From assembly GCF_001723175.1 (NCBI RefSeq), contig NC_064654.1, forward strand, positions 3,410,001 through 3,474,000: a stretch of 64,000 nucleotides of DNA. Reading direction: 5' to 3'. Below are positions 59,604 through 64,000 of the stretch, piece after piece; the stretch's first letter is position 1, and each line of letters opens with the position of its first letter. The stretch comes from Penicillium oxalicum. Lineage: Eukaryota; Ascomycota; Eurotiomycetes; Eurotiales; Aspergillaceae. The notes under the pieces were generated by a model. The model worked only from the letters and a program-made list of their open reading frames with translations, did no database searches and had not been told where the DNA came from. The translations under genes were made by a program, and so were the position numbers.

Positions 59604-61492
59604 TCATGTGGGTCTCTGTGAGTCTTCCTGACCGAGGTAAGACTGCACGCCTCGATAGTCATCATTCTCTGCTCCATGGTCGGAATGTTCGTTGACGTCT
59701 TTGGTTTTTGTTGGAGCGTCGTCGGTCATGATCGATCGAGCTTCATCGTCGGTCCCGGCCAAACTGACATCTTTACTTTCATCGGTTTGCTTGCGTACTC
59801 CCAGCTGCCGCTGTAATTCGTGCAGGGAGCCAGCATTGACTGCAAGCAAGTTCTGGTCTGCGGGGGCCGGGCTGGATGTGGAAGGGTCGTCTTTCGCTGG
59901 GGCAATGTTTTCTTTACCTTGCGCCTGCACTAGAGAGGTGTTCGGCAATTCGCTTTGCATTGATAGGTCTGCATCTGTGCGTGCCATAGCGACATGGGTG
60001 TTGAGGGCCGGTTGATCAGGCTTGGCCTCGCTGATCAGTTGATCTGTCACTGAGGCGTCATGGGGAGGTTGCGGATTCTGATCGGCCGGATACCTCCAGA
60101 CTACCTTCATCCGTTCGAAAGAGCGAATACCCTTTCTTGCACTTCCTTTGATGCCGTCCATCGCATCCCACTCGAGTTCGAATACGCCCGAATCATACTG
60201 ATCGCCGCCTTCAAAAAAGGCATTGAACCACACGTGCGCAACCGAGGTCACCATGGTGAATCCAGTGTATGAAGCCTTGCTGCGGCGCTCAAAGTCAATA
60301 TTGACGTCAGAGTTGGGAATGACGATGCGCTTGTGTGGGCGAAAGATGATGGCCGAGAGGTTCGACGTGGCAGTCGTGCGAGTCGAGAGGTCAGACGCTG
60401 GACTTGGTACTTGAAGTTGGGTAGGAAGGGAGGAGCTGGACGGCTGAGCAGCCGAGACCGCTGGCTCTGCCGTCGGAGGCGTTGTCGCGATTGGGGGGTC
60501 ATTATCGCCGGCTTCGACCACGGTGCGTTCATGGCGGTGGAACAGGTGGAAATTCTTCATCCTTTTGCCTTCATCCTCGTAACCTTGTACGATGACCTTG
60601 ACCCCGTCCCGAAGACCCCAGGTGTGGATCTCGAGAATCTCTACCGGTCTGTCGACATATCGCTTTCCCAAATGATTCGCCCATCGGTCGACGTATCCGA
60701 CGTAGCGAAGCTGGCTGGGGATGCTCACTCCGTTCCCAAATCCGACTCGCATGCGACGCTGGGTGAATCGCTGCAGCGCATCCTCTTTCTTCCATCCCTC
60801 CTGGCTGATCAGATAAGATGTGGCGACGGTGCCACTGCGGCCTTTGCCTGCTTTGCAGTGCACAACGACAACCCTTTTCTGAGGGTTCCTTGATTCACCA
60901 TTCGCCGCCACTCCGGCTTTCTGATCTTGAGCCTCTTCCGGATGCAGCCAGTTGCGCATGCTGACCATAATTTTCGGGATAAGCGCAAAGGGAGGAGGAT
61001 GATGGTCGGGCCATGGAAAGTGGTGAATGCGATTGTAAACCTCCGAATCTGGGTACCCAGTACCCTCAGCTCGGAATTCCCAGATACACCAATTCTCGCC
61101 ATGCTTGTAGTCCAAAAACTTGACGAGCTCGTCGAGAGGATTGCGGTATGCGCGTTGCGGGTATGTCCCAGAGGGACCAGAGGTTGCGATAACTAAGATT
61201 GGGTTAGAGTACGTCAATCCAATTGCAACTCTGGGTTCAGGTGATTTTGCTCTGAAACCCTCCGAAGACCTTCCGAGGCATGGGAGATGGGGAGATGAGG
61301 ACATAGATCGGACTGGTCCTTACTGTTGTCGGTCACATAGCAGAGATCTAGTCCTGCTTCTGGATGCTTCAGTCGCGGACCCGCAACGATCTGGCGGAGG
61401 ATGGAGGTCTGCAGGAGACATGGAATGGATCAGATCTCGTTCTCGTGGCTGACGCGCATCTGGAGCATCTGGGGCATGGGATACGGTACCAT
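59604..61492 (-). CDS. TEP1: PTEN-type phosphatase (phosphoinositide/protein phosphatase)
   Basis: Three exons on the minus strand (61492-61490, 61408-61324, 61192-59604) give 558 aa. The phosphatase signature is HCKAGKGRSG (141-150, nucleophile Cys142, Arg148). The two lysines (143, 146) are those that favour PI(3,4,5)P3 in PTEN. The WPD-type loop is FPWPDHHPP. Residues 2-60 (TSILRQIVAGPRLKHPEAGL, then AYRNPLDELVKFLDYKH) match the PTEN opening. A C2-like domain follows (about 205-400, split by a Ser/Thr/Pro-rich insert), then a disordered acidic tail ending in DDEARSIMTDD and similar. The first exon is just the ATG: the intron begins directly after it (ATG|GTACCG) and ends CTGCAG before ACC TCC. 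An upstream start further 5' is not excluded. The role in the family is 3-phosphate removal from PIP3, but fungal substrates vary. Confidence 0.88.
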
Positions 61493-62343
61493 GCTGATGT
61501 TGCGCGCGAGTCAAGCCTGTCGAGCCCACTAGGCAATGATTGCGTGTTTGGAGAGCTCCAACTTTAGCGTCGCGTAGACTTTGACCTCAAAGTTCAACCG
61601 ATTTCCTTTGTCTCTCAAGTGAACATATTGATTGTCGGAGTCAGCTGCAGCCCCGATCGTAGTCTTCTAGTACATACTTTGAAAGGCTCAATCGCTGGCC
61701 GAGACTTGGGAAGGAAAGTGCCATGTTGGTGGTCAGGCGCCCTTCAGCTCTGAGGCGCGACCGATGATGTCATCCCCGTCTTGGGCGGGAGCCTTGATTC
61801 ACTGTGCGCGCGTGAGTGCGCGAAGATGCAAATACAGTAAAGCAACAGAGTTAGTCTATGTCCTCCAAAAATACCAAGTGATTTCCATCGGTGAGTAAAA
61901 AAAAAAATGGTGAGATTGCTTTGTACACTATTCGTATTCCAAGGGAAAGGCTCAGCGGTGTGCCTTAATCCGATCAACACTGTCTATTGACACGAGATGT
62001 AATATCAACATGCAAGAATCCGCCATCGCTGGCCAGACTCTTCAGGTTCGCAGCAAGGGGCCGCCCGGATTAGAGTCGGTCTCCGCTATGGATGACCCCC
62101 CTTCCACCCCCAGAAATTAAAAAAAAAAAACATTATCAGTGCAACTGTTTGTGCGTAAAGTTGTGTGCGGTGGTGATGGATCATATCGGTCACTCGACGA
62201 CTCGAGACGGGTCTGTGCAAACGCAGATGAAGATGATCACCGAATATGAGCAGAGAGACACAAACTAGGGCAGGTGAGCCGCACTGGGGAGGGAAGCCTC
62301 CTAGGGATGTCAATTGTTGGGTAGACGTTTGTTTTTCAGCTCC
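61493..62343. other. Intergenic gap
   Basis: Between the PTEN-type start and the 3' end of the small secreted-protein gene. A-runs near 61897-61906 and 62120-62130. No coding signal. Confidence 0.5.
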
Positions 62344-62754
62344 TTAGGCGACTCCATAAAAGACATTGGGTTTGATGAGGAAGGTTGTGGTCGTCTCCGT
62401 CACATTGGTAGTGCCGGCCTGCCAATAGGTGGCCTGCGCATTAAAGTCCTCCTCGTCCTCGTGCCACTCATGCTGCACCTTGACATTCCAGAGCGGATGT
62501 GTCAAGGGGCTGACTGACGCGGTGATGGCCTCATCGTCACAACGAGTGGCATTAGGGGTGATGCCTTCGCAAGAAGTGTCGAAGCCCGGCGCATTTTCCG
62601 TTGCAGGTGCAGAGATGTTGAAGCGGTAGGTACAGCCACCCGGTGAACACTCAAGTTCGAAATCGGTGGCATTCCATGTTGCGGCGAGGCCATTGTGAAG
62701 TGCGCTGGCCAGCCCCAATGTGGAGAGGAAGACGGACACGAGCGAGAACTGCAT
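62344..62754 (-). CDS. Small secreted cysteine-containing protein (136 aa)
   Basis: Single-exon frame of 136 aa. Residues 1-18 are a clear signal peptide (MQFSLVSVFLSTLGLASA). The mature part has exactly four cysteines (36, 41, 62, 72) that could form two disulphides; the first pair is in ECSPGGCTYRFNIS. There are four N-glycosylation sequons (Asn28, 46, 68, 117). The C-terminus is Thr-rich and hydrophobic-aromatic (TTTTFLIKPNVFYGVA). I do not recognise a family; the layout resembles fungal small secreted proteins, including effector-like proteins, but nothing here shows a function. An upstream minus-strand leader of about 250 bp contains several uATGs, so the start is less certain. Confidence 0.7.
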   Translation of the reverse strand: MQFSLVSVFLSTLGLASALHNGLAATWNATDFELECSPGGCTYRFNISAPATENAPGFDTSCEGITPNATRCDDEAITASVSPLTHPLWNVKVQHEWHEDEEDFNAQATYWQAGTTNVTETTTTFLIKPNVFYGVA

Positions 62755-64000
62755 GGCGAACGGTGATGGTAGATCTTAGGAGGATAGGCAGATGAGGAAG
62801 AGATAGGATCTGTTGTCTTCGTCGTACAGAGAAACAAGTTGACTGGCACCCAAGACTCTGCGGCAGATGACGTTGGGATTGAGGTCGTGTGCCTGTTTGA
62901 TATGATAGAAAGACAGGGAGAATTTAACAGGCAAGTAGTCGAAAGAGGGATCAAGCAGAGCGACGGAGCATCAATTTGTAGAGTTGCACGATGAACGGTT
63001 GGATAGATCGTCTCAAGGAGAGATGGCAGCAACCGGCTCGTCAAACAAATGAGAAACCAAGCGAGCCGCGAAAGGAAACAAATAAGAAGAAAAAAAAATA
63101 GGACAAAACCCTTCCGGCCGTCGAGGGGGTGCAAATGCCCATATTGGATAAACTTGCATTGTCGCATGTCGCATGCGGCAGGGCACTTGCTTCGGTGGAT
63201 GCACCCCCGAGGGGGTCGCGCCGTCTTGGTGGTGAGAGGCTGGAACGGGATGAATGTCTCGTCAGATCGTCGTCAGATCGGCCCCCTTGGCTTTACAGTA
63301 CACATCAGGGATCGTCCGCAAGGTCCACTGACGGGCAACTCAGCAGAATGAAAGACGTGGCCCGCAGTGCCGTTTCGCCTCTTCTGGGGGACTTGGCGTC
63401 TATCCCCAGTCGGTGTCCAGTTCCACGGCAAGAGGGTGAAGGGTAGTCAATGCGACAGACTGATGTAGCAGGTCCCTACATGACGGTGCAGGGGTCAGGC
63501 ACCACACTCCTGACTCCACCTGCTGGTCGCACCTGTAACTGTCCGCTGCTCGTGAGATCCATATGGCCCCATTCGACGCTCCAGTTTGCAAACCATCAGT
63601 GGCCTTCAGAAAGTATCTGAGAGGCGGAGTCGCTGCGAAACGTGACTGCGGCTTTCGGCCTCTCGCCCGTACATTTGTTTTTTGTTCTCCAGCAATTGAT
63701 TGCTGCCCCATTCGACAGAGTCCCGGGCTTGGTGCAGACGGCCGAGTCGAAACCCGCATATCGCAGACACGACATGCCTGACAACCGCACTCGACGATGA
63801 ACCTGTTCACTGTTGGAAACGCCGCGGCTCCACTTGGCTCCTGTCCTGACCGGTCGATCCCTGCTGCCCCCGCGTGTTTCAAGACGGGAAGACTGAATCG
63901 CCCTAATATTAGGACGACAAGTGGATCCTCCCCTCCCCCGAACCATAACTGGAACCTGTGGACTCTGCATTCGACTTGATGGACAGGAACGGCCTTTGGT
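62755..64000. other. Right-end region without a supportable gene
   Basis: I see no coding signal beyond frames of up to about 220 codons that overlap one another. The window may end before the next gene. The A-run near 63090-63098 is non-coding. Confidence 0.45.

Overview
The window looks like a chromosomal segment of a filamentous ascomycete, most likely Eurotiales (Aspergillus/Penicillium type). Genes carry short introns (about 50-230 bp) with GTRNGT donors, CTAAC/CTAAT-like branch points and YAG acceptors. Coding sequence is mid-GC, and gene leaders are pyrimidine-rich. No tRNA, rRNA, transposon, CRISPR or phage feature was found. Most genes are housekeeping and could be rebuilt exon by exon with phases that close.

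Layout. 1-9.4 kb: an LSM1-type mRNA-decay protein (+), the ribosome-biogenesis HEAT protein Rrp12 (+), and an unknown 323-aa membrane protein (-). 9.4-20.5 kb: an 11-kb stretch with no supportable gene, rich in long poly-G/poly-C runs. 20.5-24.1 kb: the Ssn6/Cyc8 (SsnF) TPR corepressor behind a 0.7-kb ATG-free leader. 26.5-33.7 kb: ribosomal protein L3 (its start codon is split by an intron), a probable mitochondrial protein of unknown function, and a KRE6/SKN1-type GH16 membrane protein. 34.7-39.4 kb: an accessory-looking pair, an intronless MbtI/Irp9-type salicylate synthase (-) and, diverging from it, a secondary-metabolism-type SAM methyltransferase (+). 40.6-44.6 kb: an unknown conserved-looking protein (+) and pyruvate dehydrogenase kinase (-). 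45-51.7 kb: mostly non-coding, with a 99-aa single-pass membrane protein behind a 1.07-kb leader without any ATG. 51.7-64 kb: adenylosuccinate lyase (-, with a 7-nt microexon), exocyst Exo70 (-), cytosolic phospholipase A2 PlaA (+), a PTEN-type phosphatase (-) and a small secreted cysteine protein (-).

The most interesting item is the salicylate synthase/methyltransferase pair, about 5 kb set between housekeeping neighbours. The enzyme family is known mainly from bacterial siderophore pathways and turns chorismate into salicylate in one step. No NRPS or siderophore gene is adjacent, so a small stand-alone route (salicylate, possibly methylated) is proposed as inference. Other structural observations are the long ATG-free leaders (SsnF, GH16, PDK and the 99-aa protein), one similar leader-like stretch with no gene behind it, start-codon introns, and repeated poly-C/poly-G runs confined to non-coding DNA.
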